A stretch of 64,000 nt of DNA, from positions 62,001-126,000 of the forward strand of contig NZ_LXFU01000046.1 of the NCBI RefSeq assembly GCF_001657485.1, written 5' to 3'. A model generated the notes under the pieces. It was not told the origin of the DNA, searched no databases, and saw only the letters and a list, made by a program, of their open reading frames with translations. Shown here piece by piece: positions 27,419 through 35,340 of this stretch. This DNA is from Rhizobium sp. WYCCWR10014 (lineage in GTDB: Bacteria; Pseudomonadota; Alphaproteobacteria; Rhizobiales; Rhizobiaceae). Each line of letters opens with the position of its first letter. The stretch's first letter is position 1. A program made the position numbers and the translations under genes.

Positions 27419-28051
27419 ATGAGCGACCAAGCCATGCTGGAGGCGCTGCGGCGGGAGATCGCCTGCTGTCGCATCTGTCGCGACGCACCGGCGAAAGGCC
27501 TCGAATACCGGCTGCCGCACGAGCCGCGGCCGGTGGCGGTGATCTCATCCAGCGCGCGCATCCTGATCGCCGGGCAGGCGCCCGGGCTTCGGGTGCATGA
27601 GAGCGGCCTGCCGTTCGACGATGCATCGGGCGACCGGCTGCGCTCATGGCTCGGCGTTGACAGGGCAAGCTTCTACGACCGCGACCGATTCGCCATCGTG
27701 CCGATGGGCTTCTGCTTTCCCGGCTACGACGACAAGGGCGCGGATCTGCCGCCGCGGCGCGAATGCGCGCCGTTCTGGCGGCTAAGAGTGATCTCGGCCA
27801 TGCCGCAGATCGAACTGGTGCTGGTCATCGGCCAATATGCGCAGGCTTGGCATATGGCCGGCGAAAGGCGGGACAATATGACCGAGACGGTGCGAGCGTG
27901 GCGCGACAGTCTTCTGTCCGACCGATCGCCGGCGGTGCTGCCGCTGCCGCATCCGAGTTGGCGCAACAGCGGCTGGCTGAAGCGCAATCCCTGGTTCGAG
28001 AAAGAATTGCTCCCGGTCTTGCAGGATCGGACGAAAATGCTGCTTTCCTGA
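27419..28051 (+). CDS. Uracil-DNA glycosylase family protein
   Basis: The 210-residue protein has the UDG-superfamily motif LIAGQAPGLRVHESGLPF (GQAPG, about residues 47-51) and the C-terminal PLPHPSWRN motif. An N-terminal CCRIC pair may be a remnant of the iron-sulfur site of the family 4/5 enzymes. A role in base-excision repair is likely but activity is not certain. It follows the nuclease gene by a few bases. Confidence 0.82.
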   Translation: MSDQAMLEALRREIACCRICRDAPAKGLEYRLPHEPRPVAVISSSARILIAGQAPGLRVHESGLPFDDASGDRLRSWLGVDRASFYDRDRFAIVPMGFCFPGYDDKGADLPPRRECAPFWRLRVISAMPQIELVLVIGQYAQAWHMAGERRDNMTETVRAWRDSLLSDRSPAVLPLPHPSWRNSGWLKRNPWFEKELLPVLQDRTKMLLS

Positions 28052-28114
28052 AACAAAATTCTTTTAGTTGTGCGGAATCGCGTTATACAAAGAAAATAAT
28101 TCGAAAGGACTGTT

Positions 28115-28609
28115 GTGCGCATGGATCGCCTCGACCGAAAAATACTGCGTCTTCTGCAAGAAGATTCGACGCTTGCCGTTGCCGATCTCGCCAAGAAAGT
28201 GGGGCTTTCGACCACGCCATGCTGGCGGCGCATCCAGAAGATGGAAGAAGACGGCGTCATTAAGCGTCGAGTCGCCATCCTCGATCCAGAGAAGGTCAAC
28301 ACCAAAGTCACCGTCTTCGTGTCGATTCGCACAGCCACCCATTCAATCGAGTGGCTACGCCGCTTTTCCGAGGTGGTGGCCGAATTCCCCGAAGTGGTCG
28401 AATTCTACCGGATGAGCGGCGATGTCGACTATCTCCTGCGAGTCGTCGTCCCCGATATCGCCGCCTATGACGCTTTTTATAAGCGGATGATCGCCAAGAT
28501 CGAGATTCGCGACGTTTCCTCAGCCTTTGCGATGGAGCAGATCAAGTATTCGACGCAACTGCCGCTCGACTACATGATTCTCGACAATGCCAAATCCAAC
28601 GAGGATTGA
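28115..28609 (+). CDS. Lrp/AsnC-family transcriptional regulator
   Basis: The 164-residue protein has the N-terminal winged helix (RLDRKILRLLQEDSTLAVAD, KKVGLSTTPCWRRIQKMEEDG) and the C-terminal RAM ligand domain. It probably senses an amino acid. A GTG five bases after an AAGGA and an ATG two codons later are both possible starts. The preceding AT-rich gap should contain its promoter. Confidence 0.9.
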   Translation: MRMDRLDRKILRLLQEDSTLAVADLAKKVGLSTTPCWRRIQKMEEDGVIKRRVAILDPEKVNTKVTVFVSIRTATHSIEWLRRFSEVVAEFPEVVEFYRMSGDVDYLLRVVVPDIAAYDAFYKRMIAKIEIRDVSSAFAMEQIKYSTQLPLDYMILDNAKSNED

Positions 28610-28615
28610 GGTCAA

Positions 28616-28637
28616 GCGTGCGGCGATGACCGCACGC
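28616..28637 (+). terminator. Hairpin after the Lrp/AsnC gene
   Basis: GCGTGCGG and CCGCACGC pair perfectly around a six-base loop a few bases after the stop codon. No T-run follows, so it may be a weak or factor-dependent terminator. Confidence 0.45.
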
Positions 28638-29260
28638 GATCATGCAAAATCCAACGAGGGACTGGGACCATGTGTGAGTCTGGTCGGGGATATGCCCGTT
28701 GGAGGCGAGGTGTGATACTATGGCCGCACGCGGGAATGCCGGTTCGGCAAGGCCAAGTTTTGGGATGTGCGGTCGGCGACTGCAAAAAAGCCTCAAAAAT
28801 AGCGAAAAAACGCTCAAATCGCCCTTAATTTCTGAAAAAGTGAATAGCCTGGTAAGGATTCCCGGGTTATGGTCGATGAAACCAGTGGGCGATATGTCAT
28901 AATTTTGTCTCATTGGTATCGAATTCAGGACACCATGTTCTAAACCGCCACCTTGTTTGTGCTTGTTAGCCGGCGGTAGAGTTTATGCGCTTCACCGGTA
29001 TGTTCGACGGGGGTCGGACGGTGGAGAATTTGACAAAGGGGTGTAGCGTTTGCGGCTTGCGATGGAAGATTTCCGTCGCGGAGCCGTTTGGCATGTCTTT
29101 CGTCTAAATATCTGTAATTGTTGTATAAAAATCACGTTGTCGGGGAAAGTATCCCGTGAGAACCCATCCGACGTGTATCGAGAATTGCTTGATAGGTCCT
29201 TGTATGTGATGACGGTTTGGCGGTTCGATCGATCCGCACGCCGAGATGGCTGTTCAAACT

Positions 29261-29300
29261 GGGCCGGCTTCAAATCGACTACCCGATCTGAAGCCAGCCC
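29261..29300 (+). promoter_or_regulatory. Hairpin in the ropA leader next to the ribosome site
   Basis: GGGC-C-GGCTTCA pairs with TGAAGCC-A-GCCC, giving eleven pairs with one mismatch around a sixteen-base loop. It ends about eight bases before the AAAGGA ribosome site. Such a structure could protect the porin mRNA 5' end or take part in small-RNA control; this is inference. Confidence 0.45.
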
Positions 29301-29326
29301 CGATCGACAAAGGAATGGATTGGTAA

Positions 29327-30349
29327 ATGAACATCAGAATGGTTTTGCTTGCATCAGCAGCAGCATTTGCTGCATCGACGCCGGTTCTTGCAGCTGACGC
29401 TATTGTTGCTGCTGAGCCGGAACCGGTTGAGTATGTTCGCGTCTGCGACGCCTACGGCACCGGCTACTTCTACATCCCGGGCACCGAAACCTGCCTCAAG
29501 ATCGAAGGCTACATCCGTTTCCAGGTTGATGTTGGTGATCAGCCGCTCAACGGTTCGGACAGCAACGACTCGGACTGGGATGCAAGAACTCGCGGTCAGG
29601 TTCAGTTCACGGCCAAGAGCGACACCGAGTATGGTCCGCTGACCGGCGTCATCGTCATGCAGTTCAATGCTGACAATGCCACGGATCAGGACGCTATCCT
29701 CGACTCTGCTTATCTCGACATCGCGGGCTTCCGCGCTGGTCTGTTCTACAGCTGGTGGGACGATGGTCTTTCGGGTGAAACCGACGACATCGGCTCGATC
29801 GTAACGCTGCACAATTCGCTGCGTTATCAGTACGAAAGCGGCACCTTCTACGCTGGCATCAGCGTCGACGAGCTGGAAGACGGCTTCTACAAGACGGGCG
29901 AAGAGCCGAACAACGTCGGCGTTGCCTTCGGCGTCGGCGGCACTGCCGGTGCATTCAGCTATCAGGTCACCGGTGGCTGGGACTTCGACAACGAAGACGG
30001 TGCTGTCCGTGCAATGGGTACGGTTGACATCGGTCCCGGTACGCTCGGCCTCGCCGCCGTATACTCTTCCGGCCCGAACTCCTACTACTCCGCAGCTGAA
30101 TGGGCTGTCGCTGCCGAATACGCTATCAAGGCAACCGACAAGCTCAAGATCACTCCTGGCGTCCAGTACTACGGCGACTACTACGTCGCCGGCGACGACT
30201 TCAGCGATGGTGATGCCTGGAAGGTTGGTCTGACGGTTGATTACCAGATCGTCGACAACTTCTACGCAAAGGCTTCGGTTCAGTACCTCGATCCTGAAGA
30301 TGCAGACGACTCCACTTCGGGCTACTTCCGCCTGCAGCGTTCGTTCTAA
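29327..30349 (+). CDS. ropA: Outer membrane porin of the RopA/Omp2b family
   Basis: The 340-residue protein has a signal peptide (MNIRMVLLASAAAFAASTPV, cleavage likely after VLA near residue 22) and a 16-strand porin_2 barrel of acidic, Tyr/Gly-rich strands. CDAYGTGYFYIPGTETCLKI at the start of the mature protein, with its cysteine pair, and the terminal phenylalanine (FRLQRSF) are typical of rhizobial RopA. It forms general diffusion pores. The codon choice looks biased as in strongly expressed genes. A strong terminator follows. Confidence 0.95.
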   Translation: MNIRMVLLASAAAFAASTPVLAADAIVAAEPEPVEYVRVCDAYGTGYFYIPGTETCLKIEGYIRFQVDVGDQPLNGSDSNDSDWDARTRGQVQFTAKSDTEYGPLTGVIVMQFNADNATDQDAILDSAYLDIAGFRAGLFYSWWDDGLSGETDDIGSIVTLHNSLRYQYESGTFYAGISVDELEDGFYKTGEEPNNVGVAFGVGGTAGAFSYQVTGGWDFDNEDGAVRAMGTVDIGPGTLGLAAVYSSGPNSYYSAAEWAVAAEYAIKATDKLKITPGVQYYGDYYVAGDDFSDGDAWKVGLTVDYQIVDNFYAKASVQYLDPEDADDSTSGYFRLQRSF

Positions 30350-30361
30350 TCGACTAATGAA

Positions 30362-30387
30362 TGCTCCCGGTCTTCTGACCGGGAGCA
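30362..30387 (+). terminator. Rho-independent terminator of ropA
   Basis: TGCTCCCGGTC and GACCGGGAGCA form an eleven-pair stem with a four-base loop twelve bases after the porin stop. The following tail is only moderately T-rich, but stem strength and position support termination. Confidence 0.8.
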
Positions 30388-30786
30388 CTTAAATCAGTTT
30401 CTGATCCGAGTGACCTCCGATCAGCTACGGGGACGGGTCCGGTCTTCCCTGCCGGACCGTCCTTGCAGCGTTTTTGAAGCGCAATCTTCAAGGCAGTCTT
30501 TCAGGATCGCCTTTTCAGGTGAGGCGAACCGGTACGTTGCATAACGCACGTCGGCATGTGCCAGCCTTGTTTCTTGAGGCACCCCGTTTTTCAATTTTTC
30601 AAATCCACCGATAGAATTGTCGTGCGGACGGCTGTTTGTCCGTCTCCTCTTCGGCATCGGTTTGTTTTGTCACAAGTCGCGAAAAGAAAATCCAATGCCG
30701 ACAATGTGATCACAGCTTTTTGGGAGAGAGGATACAACCCTTGCTGGGGGCCGGCATTCATTCCTACTCTCGGATAGCTTGTTCTT
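30388..30786. other. Intergenic region between ropA and LysR gene
   Basis: No credible gene is seen in about 400 bases. A second strong hairpin lies at 30431-30462 (GGACGGGTCCGG pairing with CCGGACCGTCC with one bulged G), followed after seven bases by GTTTTT, so it may be a backup terminator. The right part should hold the LysR promoter. Confidence 0.5.
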
Positions 30787-31683
30787 ATGGACGATCTCAA
30801 CGACTACTATTATTTCGCCGCTGTCGTCTCCAGCGGCGGTTTCGCTTCTGCAAGTCGCGATCTCAAAATACCACGTTCGAAACTCAGCAGGCGAGTCAGC
30901 CGGCTTGAGGAAGGGCTTGGCGCGAGGCTCATAGAACGCTCGACCCGTCACTTCCGGGTGACTGAAATCGGCCAGGCTTTCTACGAAAGATGCCAGACCA
31001 TCCTGCAGGAGGCCGATCGCGCCAAATCGATCGTCAGCGAGGCTCAGTCCGATCCGCAAGGTGTGGTGCGGATGGGCTGTCCGCTCGGTCTCGTCGACAT
31101 CTCTGTCGGGGGGATTCTGCCCGAATTTCTGGAACGTTATCCGAAGATCAAGCTGCAGATCATCGGCTCCGACCGGCGCGCCGATCTCATCAACGAACGG
31201 ATCGACCTCGAGGTGAGGGCGACCAACGAGCCGGAGACGCAGACGAGCTTGACGATGCGCAAGCTCGACCGTATCAGGCGTATCCTGGTCGCAAGTCCGG
31301 CGCTGGTCGAGCGTACCGGCAACTTGAATTGCGTGGACGAGCTCGCCGACCTGCCGACGCTGGCAATGACGTCATGGGTGTCGTTCCACACCTGGGAACT
31401 GGTCGGTCCGAATGACGCCAAGCAGGTGATTCGGCATCAGCCGCGACTCACCTGCCGCAGTATGACCGCCATCCTCGACGCAGCTCGTGCCGGGCTCGGC
31501 TTCGGGCTTCTGCTCGAAAGTGCCTGCGAGGCCGATCTCAAGGCCGGCAAGCTGGTGCGGGTGCTGCCGGACTGGCAGTCGGAGGAGAGCCAGTTCTACA
31601 TCGTCTTCACGACAGCCAAGGGCATGCCGCCGGCGGTGCGGGTGCTGATTGATTTCCTGGTCGAAAAGTCCAGGCAGCATTGA
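30787..31683 (+). CDS. LysR-family transcriptional regulator
   Basis: The 298-residue protein has a LysR helix-turn-helix (FASASRDLKIPRSKLSRRVS, about residues 20-40) and a full effector domain. Its N terminus MDDLNDYYYFAAVVSSGGF places it with the AaeR/YhaJ-type branch that often controls aromatic-compound or quinone-response genes. No adjacent divergent target gene exists, so its regulon cannot be inferred. The genes to the right are convergent. Confidence 0.9.
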   Translation: MDDLNDYYYFAAVVSSGGFASASRDLKIPRSKLSRRVSRLEEGLGARLIERSTRHFRVTEIGQAFYERCQTILQEADRAKSIVSEAQSDPQGVVRMGCPLGLVDISVGGILPEFLERYPKIKLQIIGSDRRADLINERIDLEVRATNEPETQTSLTMRKLDRIRRILVASPALVERTGNLNCVDELADLPTLAMTSWVSFHTWELVGPNDAKQVIRHQPRLTCRSMTAILDAARAGLGFGLLLESACEADLKAGKLVRVLPDWQSEESQFYIVFTTAKGMPPAVRVLIDFLVEKSRQH

Positions 31684-31710
31684 TTTAGTTATTCGAGCCG
31701 GCATCTCGCC

Positions 31711-32394
31711 TTATCTCAACCGTGCCAACAGCTTTTCGCCGGCCAGTTCCCTGGCGGCATCCTTGCCGATCCAGCGGGTGGTTTTGTCGGGGCTTTCCGC
31801 CAGGATCCTTGCGAGTGCCAGGGCCGGCGCATGGCAGGCGAGGTTGCGCTTGCCGATATTGCGAAGCGCCCAATTCACCGCCTTGCGCACGAAGTTTCGG
31901 GGGTCGCCGGCATGGGCCTCGATCAGCGGCAGCCAAGCGAGGATGGTCGCATCAGGTTCCTTCTTCAAGTGAACGGCGGCACCGGCAATCATGGCGAAGG
32001 CGGTGCGCCTGATAAATTCGCGCTCGTCGGCGGCGAAGTCTGAGATGAGCTCGTCCAGCCGGGCTTCAACGAAGAGATCGGCGGCGCAATCGACGATCTC
32101 CCACGAGTTGAAATCATTGGTCCAACTTCGAGCCTCTTCCATGGTCAACCGCTTCGGCTCGGCGGTGTAGAGGGCGAGCAGGCGGGCCTCGCGGATATCG
32201 CTTCGCCAGAGCTGCATTGCCCTGGCGTGATCCTTCTTCGCCAGTCCGGCGACCGCCCTGATATCGGGATTGGAGATACCGAGGGCGCGATCGGTGACGA
32301 TGCCAAAGCGCGCCATGCCGGCAACATCCTCCTCCGAGCGCAGCGTTTCGAGATGCGCGATCAATTCGGCCGCATCGGAGGAGGGGCCGATCAT
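31711..32394 (-). CDS. AlkD-like DNA alkylation repair protein
   Basis: The 227-residue all-helical protein matches AlkD DNA glycosylases built from HEAT-like repeats. The segment WTNDFNSWEIVDCAADLF carries the Trp and Asp residues used for DNA backbone contact and catalysis, and FVRKAVNWALRNIGKRN is the typical Arg/Trp helix pair. It would remove alkylated purines. It starts within the end of the dehydrogenase gene (four-base overlap), so the two are co-transcribed. Confidence 0.9.
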   Translation of the reverse strand: MIGPSSDAAELIAHLETLRSEEDVAGMARFGIVTDRALGISNPDIRAVAGLAKKDHARAMQLWRSDIREARLLALYTAEPKRLTMEEARSWTNDFNSWEIVDCAADLFVEARLDELISDFAADEREFIRRTAFAMIAGAAVHLKKEPDATILAWLPLIEAHAGDPRNFVRKAVNWALRNIGKRNLACHAPALALARILAESPDKTTRWIGKDAARELAGEKLLARLR

Positions 32395-33260
32395 TTTTCG
32401 AGGCGGGCGAGCAGCGAGGATGTGTCCCAGCGATTGCCGCCCATTGCCTGCACGTCGCCATAGAACTGGTCGACGACGGCGGTGACCGGCAGCTTGGCGC
32501 CGTTGCGGCGGGCTTCGGTGAGCACGATGCCGAGATCCTTGCGCATCCAGTCGACCGCGAAGCCGAAATCATACTTGCCTGCGTTCATGGTCTTGTGGCG
32601 GTTTTCCATCTGCCAGGAGCCGGCTGCCCCCTTGGAGATCACCTCGACCACCTTTTCGATATCGAGGCCAGCACGCTTGCCGAAATGCAGCGCTTCGGCA
32701 AGTCCCTGGACGAGGCCGGCAATGCAGATCTGGTTGACCATCTTGGTCAACTGGCCCGAGCCTGCCGGTCCCATCAAACCAACCATGCGGGCATAGGCGT
32801 CGATGACAGGTCTGGCGCGTTCGAAGACGGCCTCGTCGCCGCCGCACATGACGGTCAGGACACCGTTTTCAGCACCGGCCTGGCCGCCGGAGACAGGAGC
32901 GTCGATGAAATCGACACCTTTTTCCTTTGCCGCGGCATAAAGTTCGCGGGCGACTTCAGCGCTGGCGGTGGTGTTGTCGATCAGCACCGAACCTGGCTTC
33001 ATGCCGTGCACGGCGCCGTTCTCGCCCAATGTCACCGACCGGAGATCTTCGTCATTGCCGACGCAGACGAAGACGAAATCGGCACCGGCGGCGGCCTCGG
33101 CCGGGGTGGAGGCAGATTTGCCGGAGAATTTCTCGGCCCAGGCGGCGGCTTTTTCGGCGGTACGGTTGTAGACGGTAACATCGTGGCCGCCCTTCGTCTT
33201 CAGATGGCCCGCCATGGGGAAACCCATGACGCCGAGACCGATGAACGCGACTTTAGCCAT
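32391..33260 (-). CDS. 3-hydroxyisobutyrate dehydrogenase family oxidoreductase
   Basis: The 289-residue enzyme has the NAD(P) motif VAFIGLGVMGFPMAGHL (residues 4-20), the substrate-binding DAPVSGGQAGAENG and the catalytic Lys segment GQLTKMVNQICIAGL. Members oxidise beta-hydroxyacids such as 3-hydroxyisobutyrate or tartronate semialdehyde; the exact substrate is not clear. The start at MAKVAF was chosen over seven extra residues because it begins the Rossmann strand directly. Confidence 0.9.
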   Translation of the reverse strand: MAKVAFIGLGVMGFPMAGHLKTKGGHDVTVYNRTAEKAAAWAEKFSGKSASTPAEAAAGADFVFVCVGNDEDLRSVTLGENGAVHGMKPGSVLIDNTTASAEVARELYAAAKEKGVDFIDAPVSGGQAGAENGVLTVMCGGDEAVFERARPVIDAYARMVGLMGPAGSGQLTKMVNQICIAGLVQGLAEALHFGKRAGLDIEKVVEVISKGAAGSWQMENRHKTMNAGKYDFGFAVDWMRKDLGIVLTEARRNGAKLPVTAVVDQFYGDVQAMGGNRWDTSSLLARLEK

Positions 33261-33424
33261 ATGTCCTATCCTTTTCCTCAAGTGCGGGTCCGAGGATTAA
33301 CCGAAACGGCGGGAGCAGAAAAGCCCGTGAAGACGGACTTCCTTCCGATTGACGCATATGAGGCTGGCCACCGTTCGGGGCAGCCCTAGATCGGGGAGAG
33401 GGCACAATGTTTCCGGAGGGTGAC

Positions 33425-33841
33425 ATGAGCGAAATTCCGACGATCAAGCCGCGGCGCAAAGGCCGCAGCGGAATACAGGCTATGCTCATTCCATCGCTGC
33501 AGATGGTCGCAGAGCAGATTCGATCAGCACCGGAAGGTGTGCTTACCGACGTCGGCGTTCTCCGCCGTCGTCTCGCTGACCAATATCGGGCGGATGCCTG
33601 TTGCCCGGTAACCGTGCAGCGGCATTTGCGCGCGATCGCCGAACTGTCCTTCGGCGCATTGGAGAAGAGTGAGCCGGTTTCGACGGTCACGCCCTATTGG
33701 CGCATCGTCGATCCCGCAAGCCTGCTTGCGAACCGTCTTGCCGGCGGCCCCACCTTTATCCGGGAGCGTCTGGCCGCCGAAGGTTGGGAAGGAAGCGGAA
33801 TAGTAGCCGGCATAGCGGACGCGCGAAAAAAATCCGCTTAA
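33425..33841 (+). CDS. Small protein resembling the alkyltransferase (MGMT) DNA-binding domain
   Basis: The 138-residue protein has no firm family match from reading alone. The order IRSAPEGVLTDVGVLRRRLAD, CCPVTVQRHLRAIAE, PYWRIVDP and LAGGPTFIRERLAAEG echoes the winged-helix half of O6-alkylguanine transferases (IPxGxVTTYGxIA, PCHRVV, GG..RxxLLxxEG), with PYWRIVDP in place of the PCHR active site, so normal transferase chemistry is unlikely. Two cysteines lie in ADACCPVT. GGAGG five bases upstream supports the second ATG. The AlkD gene nearby makes a DNA-repair link attractive but unproven. Confidence 0.6.
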   Translation: MSEIPTIKPRRKGRSGIQAMLIPSLQMVAEQIRSAPEGVLTDVGVLRRRLADQYRADACCPVTVQRHLRAIAELSFGALEKSEPVSTVTPYWRIVDPASLLANRLAGGPTFIRERLAAEGWEGSGIVAGIADARKKSA

Positions 33842-33893
33842 GGGCGATTTCCGGGCCGCAAAATTTCAGCAAAGGCCGAATCTCGCAAATAAA

Positions 33894-33906
33894 ATTGTCG
33901 ATATAA
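33894..33906 (+). promoter_or_regulatory. AT-rich motif upstream of ssuA
   Basis: ATTGTCGATATAA matches ATTGTCGATCTAA upstream of ssuD in 12 of 13 bases. Both lie in AT-rich spacers in front of alkanesulfonate genes. It may be the site of a sulfur-starvation activator of the CysB/Cbl kind; this is inference from position only. Confidence 0.4.
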
Positions 33907-33989
33907 ATTATAGATTTCATCATCATGGCATTCATCACTGACAGGTCGACCAGCCGAACAGGCTTGGCACCATGAAAAAGGGGAAAGTC

Positions 33990-34955
33990 ATGATTTCACG
34001 TCGACAAACGCTCGGGCTTTTCGCAGCGACCGCGGCTACGGCAATCCTGCCGGCTGTCAGGCCGGCACGCGCTGCTGCCAGCGAGTTCCGTATCGGTTGG
34101 CAGAAGAACGGCGTGCTGGCGCTCGCCAAACGTCGCAGCGCACTTGAGAAGCGGCTTGCCGATCGCGGCATTACCGTCAGCTGGTCGGAATTCACCTCCG
34201 GCCCGCCGCTTCTCGAAGCATTGGGCGCCGGCGCTCTCGATTTCGGCGCGACCGGCGATGTGCCGCCGCTCTTTGCCCAGGCGGCCGGCGGGCAGCTCTA
34301 TTATGTCGGTCTCTACAAGGGTAGCCCGGCAGCCTCGGCCATCCTTGTGCGCAAGGATTCGCCCATCAAGACGCTTGAAGACCTCAAAGGTAAAAAGGTC
34401 GCTTTCAAGCGCGGCTCCAGCGCGCATAATGTAACCGTCAAGGTTCTGCGCAAGGCAGGCCTGAAGCCCGAAGATGTCGAGCAGCTCGATCTTTCGCCGC
34501 CGGATGCCGCCGCTGCGTTCAAGAATGGCAGCATCGACGCCTGGTCGATCTGGGATCCTTATCTGGCGATTGCCGAAACCGATCCGGAAACACGTATCCT
34601 GACGACCGCCGAAGGCATCGTCGACTCCTACAGTTTCTTCCTCGCCAATCGCGATTTCACCGATGCCAATGGGCAAGTGGTCGTCGACGTGATCGATGAG
34701 CTCGGCAAGGTCGGCACGTCTGCCCAGAGCAATCTCGACGAGACGGTGAAGGAACTTTCCGAGATCACCGGCGTGCCGGTTGACGTGACGCGCGTAACAT
34801 TGACGCGAAAGGGCGCCGATCTCGGCAGCGTCTCGACCATCACCGATGCCGCCGCCGCCTATCAGCAGGCGCTCGCCGACGAGTTCTACGGGCTCGGTAT
34901 CCTGCCGAAGAAGCTCGTGACCGGCGATATCGTCTGGCGTCCCAAGGCGAGCTGA
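33990..34955 (+). CDS. ssuA: Aliphatic sulfonate ABC transporter substrate-binding protein
   Basis: The 321-residue periplasmic protein begins with a signal peptide that contains a Tat-like RRQT segment (MISRRQTLGLFAATAATAIL, cleavage likely after ARA). It continues as an SsuA/NrtA-type binding domain (RIGWQKNGVLALAKRRSALE, ATGDVPPLFAQAAG, IDAWSIWDPYLAIAE). It would bind alkanesulfonates when sulfate is scarce. The start was set at the ATG behind AAAAGGGGAAAG; an ATG six codons earlier is possible. It is followed by ssuD, then ssuC and ssuB. Confidence 0.9.
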   Translation: MISRRQTLGLFAATAATAILPAVRPARAAASEFRIGWQKNGVLALAKRRSALEKRLADRGITVSWSEFTSGPPLLEALGAGALDFGATGDVPPLFAQAAGGQLYYVGLYKGSPAASAILVRKDSPIKTLEDLKGKKVAFKRGSSAHNVTVKVLRKAGLKPEDVEQLDLSPPDAAAAFKNGSIDAWSIWDPYLAIAETDPETRILTTAEGIVDSYSFFLANRDFTDANGQVVVDVIDELGKVGTSAQSNLDETVKELSEITGVPVDVTRVTLTRKGADLGSVSTITDAAAAYQQALADEFYGLGILPKKLVTGDIVWRPKAS

Positions 34956-35059
34956 TTTTCCGGCCAGGACCAAGATTTCCACGAGGCGGCATGGAGAGGG
35001 TCTTCATGCCGCCGAACCGGAAAAATATTCTCCAAATCGGAATATAATAGCAAATTGAT

Positions 35060-35072
35060 ATTGTCGATCTAA
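35060..35072 (+). promoter_or_regulatory. AT-rich motif upstream of ssuD
   Basis: ATTGTCGATCTAA differs from the ssuA-upstream copy by one base. It lies about 105 bases after the ssuA stop and about 270 before ssuD, so ssuD may have its own promoter. The surrounding TATAATAGCAAATTGATATT is the most AT-rich stretch in the area. Confidence 0.4.
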
Positions 35073-35159
35073 TTGGTGGTCTATGTCAGTATCCTGACGA
35101 TCGACGCGGACACCGAAAGGCGTCGGCCAGCCACCATCCGATCGACAGGGATATTTCAG

Positions 35160-35306
35160 TTGCTCACGCATAGATGGACAGCCGGCCTTATTACAGCCTC
35201 CGCCACCACCGCGATCCTCCCAAGCATTCGCGCGGCGGCGGCGCGGAGTGGGCAGACAGTCTGCGTGTCGCCGCTTGCCAGCGGCCATCTCGACCGCGCG
35301 AGTTGA
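35160..35306 (+). CDS. Possible short leader peptide before ssuD
   Basis: A frame from a TTG with AGGGA a few bases upstream encodes 49 residues (LTHRWTAGLITASATTAILP through QTVCVSPLASGHLD) and stops 34 bases before ssuD. It contains one cysteine and no recognised domain. Short leader peptides in front of sulfur-assimilation genes are known in other bacteria, so a regulatory role is possible. The frame may equally be chance in GC-rich DNA. Confidence 0.25.
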   Translation: MLTHRWTAGLITASATTAILPSIRAAAARSGQTVCVSPLASGHLDRAS

Positions 35307-35340
35307 TTTTCGAATTCCGCAGCTAAAGGACCGTCTTCCA

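Larger units (their letters stand above)
28610..29326. other. Long ropA upstream region
   Basis: These 717 bases hold no credible gene. The left end has an eight-pair hairpin (28616-28637) that may terminate the Lrp gene, and a near-duplicate of AAATCCAACGAGG occurs at both 28592 and 28648. The middle is AT-rich and contains TTGACA at about 29031 without a convincing -10. The right end contains a leader hairpin close to the porin start. A long leader before a porin gene suggests control at the RNA level. Confidence 0.5.

Noticed and set aside
30421..30657. 78-codon minus-strand frame after ropA
   Set aside because: It runs through a strong hairpin, lacks a ribosome site and has no recognisable sequence.
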